DNA of 60,161 nucleotides from Alphaproteobacteria bacterium (GCA_024642465.1 JAHEBA010000009.1:1-60161), one strand, 5' to 3'; positions 34,244 through 44,160 are shown, numbered from the stretch's first letter. Numbers and translations: made by a program. The notes: generated by a model not told the origin, from the letters alone.

Positions 34244-36370
34244 ATGCGGCCGGAAATTCTCAATCGCTATTTCTCCTCCGCGAGTGCGCTCAAGGGCATC
34301 GGCGCCAAGGTCGAGAAAATGCTGGCCGTCCTGCTTCGCCCGCAGTCGGCAAACCCCGTCGCACACCAGTTGCCCGCACGGCTGGTGGACCTCCTGTTCC
34401 ACCTGCCCTCCGGCGTCATCGACCGGCGCAACCGGCCGACCATTTCAAGCCTGCCGCAACAAGGCATCGTCACCATCGAGGCCAGCATAGGCCGTCATCG
34501 CCCACCGCCGCGCCACAACAGGCGGGTGCCATACCGTGTAGATGTGTTCGACGAGACGGGTAGCCTGCCGCTCGTGTTCTTCCACAGCCACGGTCCATAC
34601 CTCGAAAAGCTGTTGCCGGAAGGCGAGGCTCGCTTCATCTCCGGCAAGATCGAGTGGTATGGCGGCACGCCGCAGATCGTACATCCTGACCATGTGCTGA
34701 CAGCTGAACAGTTTGCCGAGATGCCACTGCTCGAACCTGTCTATCCGCTCACCGCCGGGGTATCCGGCAAGATGCTGGGCAAGGCCATACGCCAGGCGGT
34801 ATTAGAAGTGCCGCTGTTGCCCGAGTGGCAGGACAAGCACTGGGTGGCGCGGCACCACCTGCCGCCGTTCCATGCCGCGCTGAATGAACTGCACGTACCT
34901 GAAAGCGTTTCTGTGCTGGCGCCCGACAACCCGGCCCGGATGCGACTTGCTTACGACGAACTGCTGGCCAACCAGCTGGCGCTCGCCCTGGTGCGTCGCC
35001 ATATGAAGCGCGCCTCTGGCCGCAGCCTGCAAGGCGACCGCAGCAGGCAGGACGCCATTATTGCCGCCTTGCCCTTTTCGCTCACTCCCGCACAGCAACA
35101 GGCGGTGTCCGAAATCGTGGCCGACATGGCAGCGCCTACGCGCATGCTGCGGTTGCTGCAAGGCGATGTGGGCTCCGGCAAGACGGCCGTCGGGCTACTG
35201 GCGATGGCGGCGGCGGCGGAGGCTGGCGCCCAGTCTGCCTTGATGGTCCCGACGGACATTCTCGCCCGCCAGCACATTGCCACCATCGAGCCGCTTGCCT
35301 GTGCCGCAGGCCTGCGCGCCGAAGTCTTGTCGGGCCGCGACAAGGGCAGCCAGCGCGAGGCAAAGCTTGCCGCACTGAAGTCCGGTGAAATCGACATTCT
35401 CATCGGCACCCACGCCCTGTTCCAGGAAGGCGTGGAATTCAACGATCTTGGCCTCGTAATCATCGACGAACAGCATCGTTTCGGCGTGCACCAACGGCTG
35501 GCGCTCCAGGCCAAGGCGGGTGGGGCCAGCGACCTGCTGGTGATGACGGCAACGCCGATCCCGCGCACGCTGGCCCTCACCGCCTATGGCGACATGGACG
35601 CGAGCCGGCTCGTTGGCAAACCGGCAGGCCGGCAGCCGGTTGAAACCCGCGTCATGCCGCTGGACCGGCTGGACGATATCGTCAGCGGCCTCGCCCGCGC
35701 CATCTCGCAAGGCAAGCGGGCCTATTGGGTCTGCCCACTCGTGGAAGAAAGCGACCAGATCAGTTCCACCGCCGCCGAAGCCCGGTACGAAACATTGAAG
35801 CAGGTATTCGGTGATGCCGTGGGCCTGGTGCACGGGCGGATGAAACCTGCCGAGAAGGATGCCGTCATGGCGGCGTTCAAGGCCGGCGACATCGCAGTTC
35901 TCGTTGCCACCACCGTCATCGAGGTGGGCGTCGACGTGCCGGAAGCGACCATAATGGTGATCGAGAATGCCGAGCGGTTCGGCCTTGCCCAGTTGCACCA
36001 GTTGCGTGGCCGCGTTGGCCGGGGCGCCGGCGCATCAAGTTGCCTGCTGCTCTATGACGGGCCACTGGGCGAAACGGCGGCTGCCCGGCTCAAGATCATG
36101 CGCGAGACCGAGGACGGCTTCATCATCGCCGAAGAAGACCTGCGGCTGCGCGGCTCGGGCGAAGTGCTTGGCACGCGCCAGTCCGGCGTTGCCGCATTCA
36201 GGCTGGCGAGCCTGGCTGACCATGGTGAACTGCTGCAAGCGGCACGCGACGACGCCCGACTGGTGCTTGAGACCGATCCGGGCCTGAAGACTTCGCGTGG
36301 CGAGGCGCTACGCACCCTGCTCTACCTGTTCGAGCGGGATGACGCGATCCGGCTGCTTTCGGCCGGCTAG
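34244..36370 (+). CDS. recG: ATP-dependent DNA helicase RecG
   Basis: 708-residue branch-migration helicase acting on stalled forks and Holliday junctions. The wedge/OB domain (ALKGIGAKVEKMLAVLL; YRVDVFDETGSLPLVFF) precedes the helicase core: Walker A LQGDVGSGKTAVGLL, DEQH box IIDEQHRFGVHQRLAL, motif III VMTATPIPRTLALTAYGD, motif VI QLRGRVGRGAGASSC. The TRG-like C-terminus EEDLRLRGSGEVLGTRQSG is complete. ATG 34244 is preferred over GTG 34238. The TAG stop lies in a CTAG that also contains the stop of the convergent DUF502 gene. Confidence 0.96.
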   Translation: MRPEILNRYFSSASALKGIGAKVEKMLAVLLRPQSANPVAHQLPARLVDLLFHLPSGVIDRRNRPTISSLPQQGIVTIEASIGRHRPPPRHNRRVPYRVDVFDETGSLPLVFFHSHGPYLEKLLPEGEARFISGKIEWYGGTPQIVHPDHVLTAEQFAEMPLLEPVYPLTAGVSGKMLGKAIRQAVLEVPLLPEWQDKHWVARHHLPPFHAALNELHVPESVSVLAPDNPARMRLAYDELLANQLALALVRRHMKRASGRSLQGDRSRQDAIIAALPFSLTPAQQQAVSEIVADMAAPTRMLRLLQGDVGSGKTAVGLLAMAAAAEAGAQSALMVPTDILARQHIATIEPLACAAGLRAEVLSGRDKGSQREAKLAALKSGEIDILIGTHALFQEGVEFNDLGLVIIDEQHRFGVHQRLALQAKAGGASDLLVMTATPIPRTLALTAYGDMDASRLVGKPAGRQPVETRVMPLDRLDDIVSGLARAISQGKRAYWVCPLVEESDQISSTAAEARYETLKQVFGDAVGLVHGRMKPAEKDAVMAAFKAGDIAVLVATTVIEVGVDVPEATIMVIENAERFGLAQLHQLRGRVGRGAGASSCLLLYDGPLGETAAARLKIMRETEDGFIIAEEDLRLRGSGEVLGTRQSGVAAFRLASLADHGELLQAARDDARLVLETDPGLKTSRGEALRTLLYLFERDDAIRLLSAG

Positions 36371-37143
36371 CTCTTCCGCTTGGACGATGATTTGGCGGCG
36401 GGCTTTTTCTTCCTTGTGGGCGTCACCTTGACCGGCTTTGGAGGCCGTTTCGACGGGGCCAGCACCTGCGCCGGGTCGGACAGGAGAAGCGACAGCGTGT
36501 CATCCTCCTTGGCGACCGCGGCATCCGCCTCGCGCAGCTGCTGCGGAGTCACGAGGCCTGCGGAGATGACCAGTTTCGCCGCCTCCTCGACAGTGATGTC
36601 CAGAATGGTGACCTCGCTCTTTTTCACGAAGAAAAGGAAGCCGGAGGTCGGGTTGGGCGTCGTCGGCATGAAGGCGGAGTAGAAACGCGTTCCAGGCGCA
36701 AGTCCGATCTCGCCCGAGTCAAGCTCCCGGGCAATGAACACGATCACGTTCACGCCGGGGCGCGGATACCCGATGATGCCGACTGACGAGAAGTTGCCCG
36801 AGCCCGACGACAATGCCGTCTCGAAGATCTGCTTCACGCCCTTGTAGACCGAACGGATCACCGGCATCCGGTCGAGCGTGCGTTCGCCGAAGTTGATCAG
36901 CGTCCGCCCAACGAGGTTGGCGGCAAGGGCGCCCACGATGGTGATGGCAATCAGCGCCGCCACAAGTCCCACGCCGGGCACCGGGAACGGCAGGTAATGG
37001 TCGGGATTGTAGACGTTGGGAATGAACGGTTTTATCCAGCCGTCCACCAGTGACACGAACCACCACACCAGCCAGATGGTGATGGCGATCGGCGCAGTGA
37101 CCACGAGCCCGGTCAGAAAATATGTGCGTACTCGTCCAAGCAT
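36367..37143 (-). CDS. DUF502 family membrane protein
   Basis: 258-residue protein with two N-terminal membrane segments (about 8-32, TYFLTGLVVTAPIAITIWLV, and about 53-78) and a soluble remainder with the DUF502 signatures TLDRMPVIRSVYKGVKQIFET and PTTPNPTSGFLFFVKKSEV. The lysine-rich tail (KVTPTRKKKPAAKSSSKRKS) is probably cytoplasmic and disordered. Function is unknown, though the family is often next to recG. It shares its stop with recG. Confidence 0.86.
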   Translation of the reverse strand: MLGRVRTYFLTGLVVTAPIAITIWLVWWFVSLVDGWIKPFIPNVYNPDHYLPFPVPGVGLVAALIAITIVGALAANLVGRTLINFGERTLDRMPVIRSVYKGVKQIFETALSSGSGNFSSVGIIGYPRPGVNVIVFIARELDSGEIGLAPGTRFYSAFMPTTPNPTSGFLFFVKKSEVTILDITVEEAAKLVISAGLVTPQQLREADAAVAKEDDTLSLLLSDPAQVLAPSKRPPKPVKVTPTRKKKPAAKSSSKRKS

Positions 37144-37285
37144 TTTGAGGCCGGATTATCCAGAAAACCCCGGTTTGACCGCTGAGGATCGTCAGCCAGG
37201 AAGCTGATGCGTGCAGCCATAGCACGGCCCGCCGGGGACTGCTACAAGGCAATCCAACGCATGCCTTCCGGCAGGAAGAAATCCG

Positions 37286-37669
37286 GTGCCAGCCCGTCAG
37301 ACATTCATCAACCTGTTGCTGAAGGCACTTGGCCTCATGTTCGTGGGGCTGGGGCTTGCCGGCGTGTTCTTGCCGCTGTTGCCAACCACGCCGTTCCTGC
37401 TGCTGGCCGCGGGCTGTTTTGCCCGTTCATCGCCAGCATTCCACGACTGGCTTGTGACCCACCGGCTGCTTGGACCTTACATCCGCGACTGGGAACGGGA
37501 CCGGTCGATCCCGCTGACGGCGAAGCTGACGGCGGTCGCCATGATGTCTGCGAGCCTGTCGTGGGTGGCTTTTGCAAGCAATGCCCCCGCCGTCGCGGTC
37601 TGGACGGCGGGGGCATTGTTGTTCTGCGTCGCGGCCTGGATCATAACCAGGCCAACATCGAAGCGCTAG
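37286..37669 (+). CDS. DUF454 (YbaN) inner-membrane protein
   Basis: 127-residue membrane protein with GLMFVGLGLAGVFLPLLPTTPFLLLAAGCFARSSPAFHDWL, the DUF454 signature, then two more hydrophobic stretches near the C-terminus. The start is GTG at 37286 with an AGGAAG ribosome-binding site. Function is unknown. It is divergent from the DUF502 gene (142-base gap, no site recognised) and convergent with the TPR-SPOR gene, with three bases between stops. Confidence 0.84.
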   Translation: MPARQTFINLLLKALGLMFVGLGLAGVFLPLLPTTPFLLLAAGCFARSSPAFHDWLVTHRLLGPYIRDWERDRSIPLTAKLTAVAMMSASLSWVAFASNAPAVAVWTAGALLFCVAAWIITRPTSKR

Positions 37670-37672
37670 GCG

Positions 37673-39025
37673 TCAGCTTGCGCGGGCGACGAAGCAGTTG
37701 GTGCCCTTGCGCTTGAGGCTGCGGCAGAGCGAGGCTGCTTCCTGCTTGCTGTCCAGCTTGTGCACCCGCAGCCGGAAGTAGATTCCCTGGTCGCCGAGAT
37801 CGGCCTTGACGACAGCTGCCTCGGCCCCGTCAAGAAGGCTGCCATGCCTTGACTTGATGCTGCTCCAGTTCTGCCAGGCACTGGCGGCACCGCGCTGCGA
37901 AACCAGCTGCACGGTCCAGCCTTCCAGCTTCTCGCTCACCTGCTGTTCAAGCGCGTGCTGCGCAAGATTGGTGGTACCGGTTTCCGGCGCCGGAGCGGAC
38001 ACAGGCTCAACCCTGACGTCCATGGCCGCCACGGTTGTTGCCGGCTTGGCCGTTTCGGCGACCGGTGCACTCGCGGCAGGCACCGGGCCCACATCGGCAA
38101 CGGAGATCGCTTCCGGTTTGGCCGGCAACGGCTTGCCCGGCGTGGCCTGTTCTGCGGTGGCAACCGTTACGCCGGGCGTATCGGGCTTGAACCGGTTTAG
38201 CAGCGACGGCGGCGGTGCAACCGGTTCCTTTCGCTCGGCCTTGGCGACGGCAACAGCCGGGGCCTGCGTCGTTCCGGTGAAAATGTCGTCAGCCATCAGG
38301 TTCTGCGCGGGCAGCAAGGCCAGCTTGATCTGCTTCTCGGTCGGATGCGCGGGCGCATCCACGCCAAGTTCGCTGAGCTGCTCGCGCGCAGGCTTGAAGT
38401 CGGGCTTGATGGCATAACTGCGCAGCAAGGCGGCTGTTGCCTCATCCTTGTGGCCCAGCGCCTTGAACGTCAGCGCCTTGCCATACCAGGCCAGGTGTTC
38501 ATGCCGGTAACCGGCGGCGATTGCGCGCGAGTAGTCGATCAACGCGTATTCATACTGCCCGGATTCCCGCAGTGCATTGGCGCGGCTGTACAAGGCCTCG
38601 GCCATGTGCGGGTCCAGGTACAGCGCGTTGGTGAAGTCGTCGACCGAAGCAAAGTTGTTGTTCAGCCGCACATGCGCCAGCCCGCGATTGTACAGGGCGA
38701 CGGCGCGGGTCTTGGCATCGAGGGCATCGAGCTTCAGCGCACTTGAGTAGTCGGTCACCGCGTCTTCGTAACGCTCGAGCTTCTGCAGGCCGAGCGCCCG
38801 GTTGAGCAATGCCATGGCGCGCTCGGTGACGGGCGTAGCCGGGTTGTCGATGACGGTTGAGTACCCGGCAACAGCCTCATCGGCCTTGCCGGAAACAAGA
38901 TTTGCATATGCCTGCTGCATGGCAGCGGAGAACTTCTGGGTTTCGGCGGCTGCGACACCGGTTGCAGCTACACCCGTAGCCAGGAACGCGGCACAAACAG
39001 ACGCAAGGAGTACTGACGTTTTCAT
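37673..39025 (-). CDS. Periplasmic TPR-repeat protein with C-terminal SPOR domain
   Basis: 450 residues. A signal peptide (MKTSVLLASVCAAFLATGVAATGVAAA) is followed by tetratricopeptide repeats at about 35-215 (ALLNRALGLQKLERYEDAVTDYSSALKL; ALYNRGLAHVRL; ALYSRANALRESGQYEYALIDYSRAI), a Pro/Ala-rich linker (about 240-350) and a SPOR-type end (EGWTVQLVSQRGAASAWQNW...YFRLRVHKLDSKQEAASLCRSLKRKGTNCFVAR). SPOR domains bind denuded peptidoglycan at the septum, so a cell-envelope or division role is likely. The neighbouring glmS and glmU make the wall precursor UDP-GlcNAc. Confidence 0.85.
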   Translation of the reverse strand: MKTSVLLASVCAAFLATGVAATGVAAAETQKFSAAMQQAYANLVSGKADEAVAGYSTVIDNPATPVTERAMALLNRALGLQKLERYEDAVTDYSSALKLDALDAKTRAVALYNRGLAHVRLNNNFASVDDFTNALYLDPHMAEALYSRANALRESGQYEYALIDYSRAIAAGYRHEHLAWYGKALTFKALGHKDEATAALLRSYAIKPDFKPAREQLSELGVDAPAHPTEKQIKLALLPAQNLMADDIFTGTTQAPAVAVAKAERKEPVAPPPSLLNRFKPDTPGVTVATAEQATPGKPLPAKPEAISVADVGPVPAASAPVAETAKPATTVAAMDVRVEPVSAPAPETGTTNLAQHALEQQVSEKLEGWTVQLVSQRGAASAWQNWSSIKSRHGSLLDGAEAAVVKADLGDQGIYFRLRVHKLDSKQEAASLCRSLKRKGTNCFVARAS

Positions 39026-39065
39026 GACCCGGATTTTGACCGGGCATGGTTAAACAATGCCTAAG

Positions 39066-39087
39066 CGGACAAAGAAAATTTTGTCCG
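39066..39087 (-). terminator. Possible glmS terminator hairpin
   Basis: CGGACAAA and TTTGTCCG pair over eight bases around GAAAAT, 12 bases downstream of the glmS stop on the minus strand. The arms are AT-rich towards the loop and no clear U-tract follows on the minus strand, so it is a weak or Rho-assisted terminator at best. Confidence 0.4.
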
Positions 39088-39098
39088 TCAGCCCGCCC

Positions 39099-40925
39099 CT
39101 ACTCGACGGTGACCGATTTGGCCAGATTGCGCGGCTGGTCGACGTCCGTGCCTATGAACACTGCTGCATGATAGGCCAGCAACTGCATCGGAACCGCGTA
39201 CAGCATCGGTGAGATGAACGGGTCAGCCTCGGGCACCGCAATAGTCTCGAAGGCGTCTACGCCATGCTCGCTAGCGCCTGTGTCATCCGTCACAAGCACG
39301 ATCTGCCCGCCACGGGCGGCCACTTCCTGCATGTTGGAGATGGTCTTGTCGAACAGCCCGTCGCGCGGCGCGATGACCACCACGGGCACATGCTCGTCGA
39401 TGAGCGCGATAGGTCCATGCTTGAGCTCGCCGGCGGCATAGCCCTCGGCGTGGATATAGGAGATCTCCTTGAGCTTCAGCGCGCCTTCCATGGCAATCGG
39501 GAAATTGATGCCACGGCCCAGGTATAATACGTCACGCGCCACGGCGACCTTGCGGGCAACCTCTTCGATATGGCTCTCAAGCGACTTCATGCTGGCCATG
39601 ATGCGTGGAAGACCGACCAGCGCCTTGACCAGCCGCTTTTCCTCGACAGCATCTATGACGCCACGGGCCTTGGCTGCAGCGATGGACAGGCAGGCGAGAA
39701 CCGTCAGCTGGCAGGTGAATGCCTTCGTGGAGGCCACGCCAATCTCCGGGCCGGCATAGGTACGCAGCACCGCGGAGCTTTCCCGAGCGATGGTGGATTC
39801 CGGAACGTTGACGATCGCCATCACCTTCTGGCCCTGCGATTGGCTGTACCGCGCGGCGGCCAGCGTATCGGCAGTCTCACCCGACTGGGAGATGACGATG
39901 GTGATGCCGTCCTTCTGCAGCGGCGCTTCGCGATAGCGGAACTCCGAGGCGATATCGACCTCCACAGGCAGGCGCGCAATCTGCTCGAACCAGTATTTGG
40001 CTGTCAGCCCGGCATAGAACGCCGTGCCACAGGCGGTGATGGTCAGGCTGGGAACCTTGGCAAAATCGAACGGCAGGTCCTCGGGCAGGCGAACGGTGTT
40101 ATCGGCAAAGTTCACATATTCGCTGAGCGTGTGACCGATGACTTCCGGCTGCTCCTCGATCTCCTTGGCCATGAAGTGGCGGTGGTTGCCCTTGTCCACC
40201 AGCATGGTGGAGGCCTGCGAGAAGCTGACCGGACGTTCGACCGGCTGGTCATTGGCATCGAATATCTGCGCGCCGGCGCGGGACAGGATGACCCAGTCGC
40301 CGTCGTTGAGATAACTGACCCGGTTGGTGAAGGGTGCCAGCGCGACCGCGTCGGAACCAAGGAACATCTTGCCGTTGCCATGGCCCACGGCAAGCGGCGC
40401 CCCCTGGCGCGCGCCGAACATCAGGTCGTGCTCACCCTTGACAAGGATGCCAAGCGAGAAGGCGCCTTCCAGCTGCTTCAACGTCTTGCTCACCGCTTCG
40501 CGCGGCGTTAGTCCGGCCTTCAGCTTCTGGTTGATCAGTTGCGCCACCACTTCGGTGTCGGTTTCTGTGTCAAATACCACGCCGTCATCCATCAGCCCTT
40601 CCTTGAGGGGGCGGTAATTCTCGATGATGCCATTGTGGACGATCACCACATCGCCCGCCTGATGCGGATGGGCGTTGGTCTCGTTCGGAGCTCCATGGGT
40701 TGCCCAGCGGGTGTGACCGATGCCGGTTGTCGCCGTCCAGCCGTTGCCTGCCACCTTGGCGTACAGGTTTTCCAGCTTGCCCGGTGCCCGGACGCGATCG
40801 ATCTCACCATCACGCAGCACGGCGATGCCGGCCGAGTCATAGCCGCGATACTCAAGCCTGCGCAGCGCATCCACCAGCTGCATGGCAACAGGTTCCGTCC
40901 CCAGAATGCCGACGATCCCACACAT
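39099..40925 (-). CDS. glmS: Glutamine-fructose-6-phosphate aminotransferase GlmS
   Basis: 608 residues. Makes glucosamine-6-phosphate, the first committed step to UDP-GlcNAc. The N-terminal Ntn glutaminase begins MCGIVGILG with C2 as nucleophile, and the HTRWATHG motif is present. Two SIS sugar-isomerase domains follow (ITACGTAFYAGLTAKYWFE; SQSGETADTLAA; LGRGINFPIAMEGALKLKEISYIHAEGYAAGELKHGPIALI), ending DQPRNLAKSVTVE. The upstream open frame adds 42 residues that cannot be part of the enzyme because Cys must follow Met. No glmS ribozyme is expected or seen. It lies 7 bases after glmU. Confidence 0.97.
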   Translation of the reverse strand: MCGIVGILGTEPVAMQLVDALRRLEYRGYDSAGIAVLRDGEIDRVRAPGKLENLYAKVAGNGWTATTGIGHTRWATHGAPNETNAHPHQAGDVVIVHNGIIENYRPLKEGLMDDGVVFDTETDTEVVAQLINQKLKAGLTPREAVSKTLKQLEGAFSLGILVKGEHDLMFGARQGAPLAVGHGNGKMFLGSDAVALAPFTNRVSYLNDGDWVILSRAGAQIFDANDQPVERPVSFSQASTMLVDKGNHRHFMAKEIEEQPEVIGHTLSEYVNFADNTVRLPEDLPFDFAKVPSLTITACGTAFYAGLTAKYWFEQIARLPVEVDIASEFRYREAPLQKDGITIVISQSGETADTLAAARYSQSQGQKVMAIVNVPESTIARESSAVLRTYAGPEIGVASTKAFTCQLTVLACLSIAAAKARGVIDAVEEKRLVKALVGLPRIMASMKSLESHIEEVARKVAVARDVLYLGRGINFPIAMEGALKLKEISYIHAEGYAAGELKHGPIALIDEHVPVVVIAPRDGLFDKTISNMQEVAARGGQIVLVTDDTGASEHGVDAFETIAVPEADPFISPMLYAVPMQLLAYHAAVFIGTDVDQPRNLAKSVTVE

Positions 40926-40932
40926 GGCGTGC

Positions 40933-42297
40933 CTATTCCTTCTTGCCGGCGGCTTTCTTGCGCTCGCCCTGAACCCTGTTGTACCGGGCAGCCCAGCCAT
41001 CCCGGTTTTCCTGCCGCCCGCGCGCCACTGCCAGCGCCCCCGGCTCCACATCTCGCGTCACCACGCTGCCCGAACCGATATAGGCGCCGTCACCAATCTT
41101 CACCGGCGCAACGAGCGCCGAGTTCGACCCGATGAACGCGCCCGCACCGATATCGGTGCGGTGCTTGAAGAAGCCATCGTAGTTGCAGGTGATCGTTCCT
41201 GCCCCGACATTGGCCTTCTCGCCCACGCGGGCGTCGCCGACGTAACTCAAGTGGTTGACCTTCGCCCCTTGCTCGATCAAGGCGTTCTTCACCTCGACGA
41301 AATTGCCGATCTTGACGTTGCTGGCAAGTTCCGTGCCAGGGCGTATGCGCGCGTATGGCCCAAGTTCCACCGACTCGCCAATGACCGCATTCTCGATATG
41401 GCAGAAGGAATGAACGACGCAGTTGTTCCCAATTCGGACATTGTGCCCAATCACGACGTGAGGCTCGATGATCACATCTGTGCCGATTACTGTATCGGCG
41501 CTCAGAAACACCGTTTCCGGCGCAATGAGCGTTGCGCCCTCCTCCATGGCCTTCAACCTGTAACGTCGCTGAAACTCGGCCTCCACGGCAGCAAGTTCGG
41601 CGCGGGTGTTGACGCCCTGGATCTCGTTCTCGGGACACGTCACAAGCGCCACCTTGGCCCCGGCATCGTTGGCCAGCGCGACGATATCGGTGAGGTAATA
41701 TTCGCCCTTGGCGTTGTCGTTGCCGATCTTCGGCAGCAGCGTGCGCAGCAGGTCCGCGTCAAATGCCATGACGCCCGAATTGCAAAGGGTGATCCTGCGT
41801 TCCTCATCCGTGCAGTCGGCGTGTTCGCGGATTGCCAGTACGCCAGCCCCATCCAGCGTTGTGAGCAAACGCCCATAACCTGTTGGATCAGCAGCATGAA
41901 AACCAAGGAATGCCATGCCGGCACCAGCCGATATCGCGCCTGTCATGGTTTCTAGTGTCTGATGCCGCATAAGCGGGTCGGCCCCGAACAGCACAAGCAC
42001 CGTGCCGGAAAAGTCTTCCAGCGCGGGCAATGCCTTTGCAACTGCGTCGCCAGTGCCGCGTGCGGGCGACTGTATGGCGATGGCGGCGGAAGGTTCGTAC
42101 GACTTCACTTCGGCCTCGATGGCGTCCGATCCCTCGCCGACAACGGCAACGATGCGGCGCGCACCAACTTGACGCGCAGCGCATACCACATGGCCGACGA
42201 GCGTGCGGCCGCCTGCCTGGTGCAGTACCTTGGGCAGTTTGGAGCGCATGCGCGTTCCCATGCCTGCCGCCAGCACGATGCACACAACCTCTCTCAT
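40933..42297 (-). CDS. glmU: Bifunctional GlmU acetyltransferase/uridyltransferase
   Basis: 454 residues. Acetylates glucosamine-1-phosphate and then forms UDP-GlcNAc. The uridyltransferase domain has LAAGMGTRMRSKLPKVLH (about 9-26) and is followed from about 255 by a left-handed beta-helix of hexapeptide repeats (VIGTDVIIEPHVVIGHNVRIG; VIGESVELGPYARIRPG) with the acetyltransferase residues in KVNHLSYVGDARVGEKANVGAGTITCNYDG. It is transcribed with glmS, completing the route to the wall and LPS precursor. Confidence 0.97.
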   Translation of the reverse strand: MREVVCIVLAAGMGTRMRSKLPKVLHQAGGRTLVGHVVCAARQVGARRIVAVVGEGSDAIEAEVKSYEPSAAIAIQSPARGTGDAVAKALPALEDFSGTVLVLFGADPLMRHQTLETMTGAISAGAGMAFLGFHAADPTGYGRLLTTLDGAGVLAIREHADCTDEERRITLCNSGVMAFDADLLRTLLPKIGNDNAKGEYYLTDIVALANDAGAKVALVTCPENEIQGVNTRAELAAVEAEFQRRYRLKAMEEGATLIAPETVFLSADTVIGTDVIIEPHVVIGHNVRIGNNCVVHSFCHIENAVIGESVELGPYARIRPGTELASNVKIGNFVEVKNALIEQGAKVNHLSYVGDARVGEKANVGAGTITCNYDGFFKHRTDIGAGAFIGSNSALVAPVKIGDGAYIGSGSVVTRDVEPGALAVARGRQENRDGWAARYNRVQGERKKAAGKKE

Positions 42298-42331
42298 TCG
42301 CCCACCGCCTCGATCATTGAAGTTCCCCCGT

Positions 42332-42354
42332 TTTGGCGCGATTCCGGCGCCAAA
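42332..42354. other. Inverted repeat in the glmU leader
   Basis: TTTGGCGC and GCGCCAAA pair over eight bases around a seven-base loop, 35-57 bases upstream of the glmU ATG and downstream of the iron permease gene. No U-tract follows on the minus strand. It may be a processing or leader hairpin, or an operator. The rest of the 107-base gap (42298-42404) shows nothing recognisable. Confidence 0.35.
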
Positions 42355-42404
42355 TCCAGAATGAGACCTTAACCCGGATTTCTTGAGGATTCATTTAGGT
42401 GCAA

Positions 42405-44114
42405 TTAAGGCTGCAACCCGGGCTCTGCCATGCCGCCGCTGTCTGCAACCCTTGTCAGCAGAATGATCGGCACGAGTGCAATGGCCACGATGACCAGCGA
42501 TCCGGTGGCGGCCTGCTCCAGCCGCTCATCAGATGCGAGCTGGTAGACCCGGACAGCCAGCGTGTCGAAATTGAACGGACGCACGATCAGCGTTGCCGGC
42601 AATTCCTTCAGCACGTCGACGAAAACGATGGCCGCCGACATCAGCATCGAGCGGTTGAGCAACGGCAGGTGGACCTGGGTGATGACTTGCCGCCGGGTGC
42701 GGCCCAGGGTCCGGGCCACGTCGTCGATGTGCGGCGGTATCCGCTTGAACCCGGTCTCGATGGCGCCATTGGCCACGGCCAGGAAGCGCACCAGATAGGC
42801 GTAGAGCAGCGCCAACATGGTGCCGGAAAACAGCAGCCCCGTGGACAGCCCGAACCACCCCTGCATCTGCGCATCGAGCCAGTTGTCGAATACGCCAAGC
42901 GGTATCAGAACGCCAACGGCAACGACAGTCCCGGGTATGGCGTAGCCAAGCGTGGCCAGCCGCACCAGGGGGCCGGCAACCGGACTGCGCGAACGCAGAC
43001 AGTAGCCGGTCAGCACGGCGCATGCCGTGATCAGCACCGCCGAGGTGCCTGCCAGCAGAAAGCTGTTGCGGGCATAACTCAGGAACCGGGCACCCAGCAG
43101 TTCATCGCCGCCGTCCAGGTGCAGTCCCAGCAGGATCAGTACGGGCAGCACAAAGCCGAGCAGCACCGGCAAGGTGCAGGCAATCATCGCCAGTGCCGCC
43201 CGCCAGCCACGCAGGCGCACGGGCATCGGCTTGATCTGCCGGCGGGACGTATCGTGGAAGGCCTGGCGCGAGCGCGACCACTGTTCCAGCGAGATCAGCA
43301 GAAACACGAACATCAACAGGCCGGATGCAAGCTGGGCTGCGCCCACGCGGTCGCCCATGCCGAACCAGGTGCGGTAGATCGCGGTGGTGAAGGTCTGCAC
43401 GCCGAAATACTGGACTGTGCCAAAGTCGGCCAGTGCCTCCATCAGCGCAAGCGCAAGGCCTGCCGCAATGGCCGGGCGCGCCATGGGCAGCGCCACCGTG
43501 AAAAACACCCGCCATGGGCCTCGGCCAAGCGTGCGCGCAACATCCAGCAGGCCGCGCGACTGCTCCAGAAAGGCTGTGCGCGCTAGAAAGTAGACATAAG
43601 GGTACAGCACCAGCACCAGCATGAGGCTAACGCCCCAGAGGCTGTGAACCTCCGGAAACCAGTAGTCGTCGCGGGTCCAGCCCATCATGTTGCGGATTGT
43701 CGTCTGCAACGGACCAGCGAACAGCAGGAAGTCGGTGTAGGCATAGCCGATGATGTAGGCCGGCATTGCAAGCGGCAGCAGCAGCAGCCACTGCAGCATG
43801 CGCGACCCCGGAAACCGGCAGGCGCTCACCAGCCAGGCCGTACCGGTGCCGACGACCGCCGTGCCCAGCCCCACCAACACGATCAGCCCCAGCGTGTTGA
43901 GCAGCAGTTCCGGCAGCAGGGTCGAGGCCAGATATTGCAGCGCGCCAGCTGAAGACGAGAACAGGCTGGCGACCACGGCCCCTATCGGCAGCAGTACGAG
44001 AAGGGCAAGTACCAGCGTGCCGGCCACAACGCCATTGGGGCGGGTCTTGCGGACCCACCCCGTCAGGTTGCCGGCGGCAGGTCCGCCAGGCGATGTTCGA
44101 GTGCTCGCCGTCAT
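42405..44114 (-). CDS. Iron(III) ABC transporter permease, FbpB/SfuB-like
   Basis: 569-residue membrane protein made of two fused permease halves, about 12 membrane segments. Each half has the EAA-type cytoplasmic loop: LLDVARTLGRGPWRVFFTVALPMARPAIAAGLALALMEALADFGTVQYFG in the first and IDDVARTLGRTRRQVITQVHLPLLNRSMLMSAAIVFVDVLKELP in the second. This architecture and the DFGT/KELP ends are characteristic of ferric-iron (FbpB/SfuB/HitB) permeases. It follows the binding-protein gene by 46 bases. The ATPase gene normally third in such operons is not here; glmU follows instead. ATG 44114 is chosen; an upstream frame adds 11 residues. Confidence 0.87.
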   Translation of the reverse strand: MTASTRTSPGGPAAGNLTGWVRKTRPNGVVAGTLVLALLVLLPIGAVVASLFSSSAGALQYLASTLLPELLLNTLGLIVLVGLGTAVVGTGTAWLVSACRFPGSRMLQWLLLLPLAMPAYIIGYAYTDFLLFAGPLQTTIRNMMGWTRDDYWFPEVHSLWGVSLMLVLVLYPYVYFLARTAFLEQSRGLLDVARTLGRGPWRVFFTVALPMARPAIAAGLALALMEALADFGTVQYFGVQTFTTAIYRTWFGMGDRVGAAQLASGLLMFVFLLISLEQWSRSRQAFHDTSRRQIKPMPVRLRGWRAALAMIACTLPVLLGFVLPVLILLGLHLDGGDELLGARFLSYARNSFLLAGTSAVLITACAVLTGYCLRSRSPVAGPLVRLATLGYAIPGTVVAVGVLIPLGVFDNWLDAQMQGWFGLSTGLLFSGTMLALLYAYLVRFLAVANGAIETGFKRIPPHIDDVARTLGRTRRQVITQVHLPLLNRSMLMSAAIVFVDVLKELPATLIVRPFNFDTLAVRVYQLASDERLEQAATGSLVIVAIALVPIILLTRVADSGGMAEPGLQP

Positions 44115-44160
44115 CCGGTTTACGCACCGGACAGCGGCTTGCCGCACCTGTCAGCCATCA

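Noticed and set aside
42399..43586. Plus-strand open frame (395 codons) opposite the iron permease
   Set aside because: Gln/Arg/His-rich with no hydrophobic or domain pattern; the minus-strand permease has proper membrane segments.
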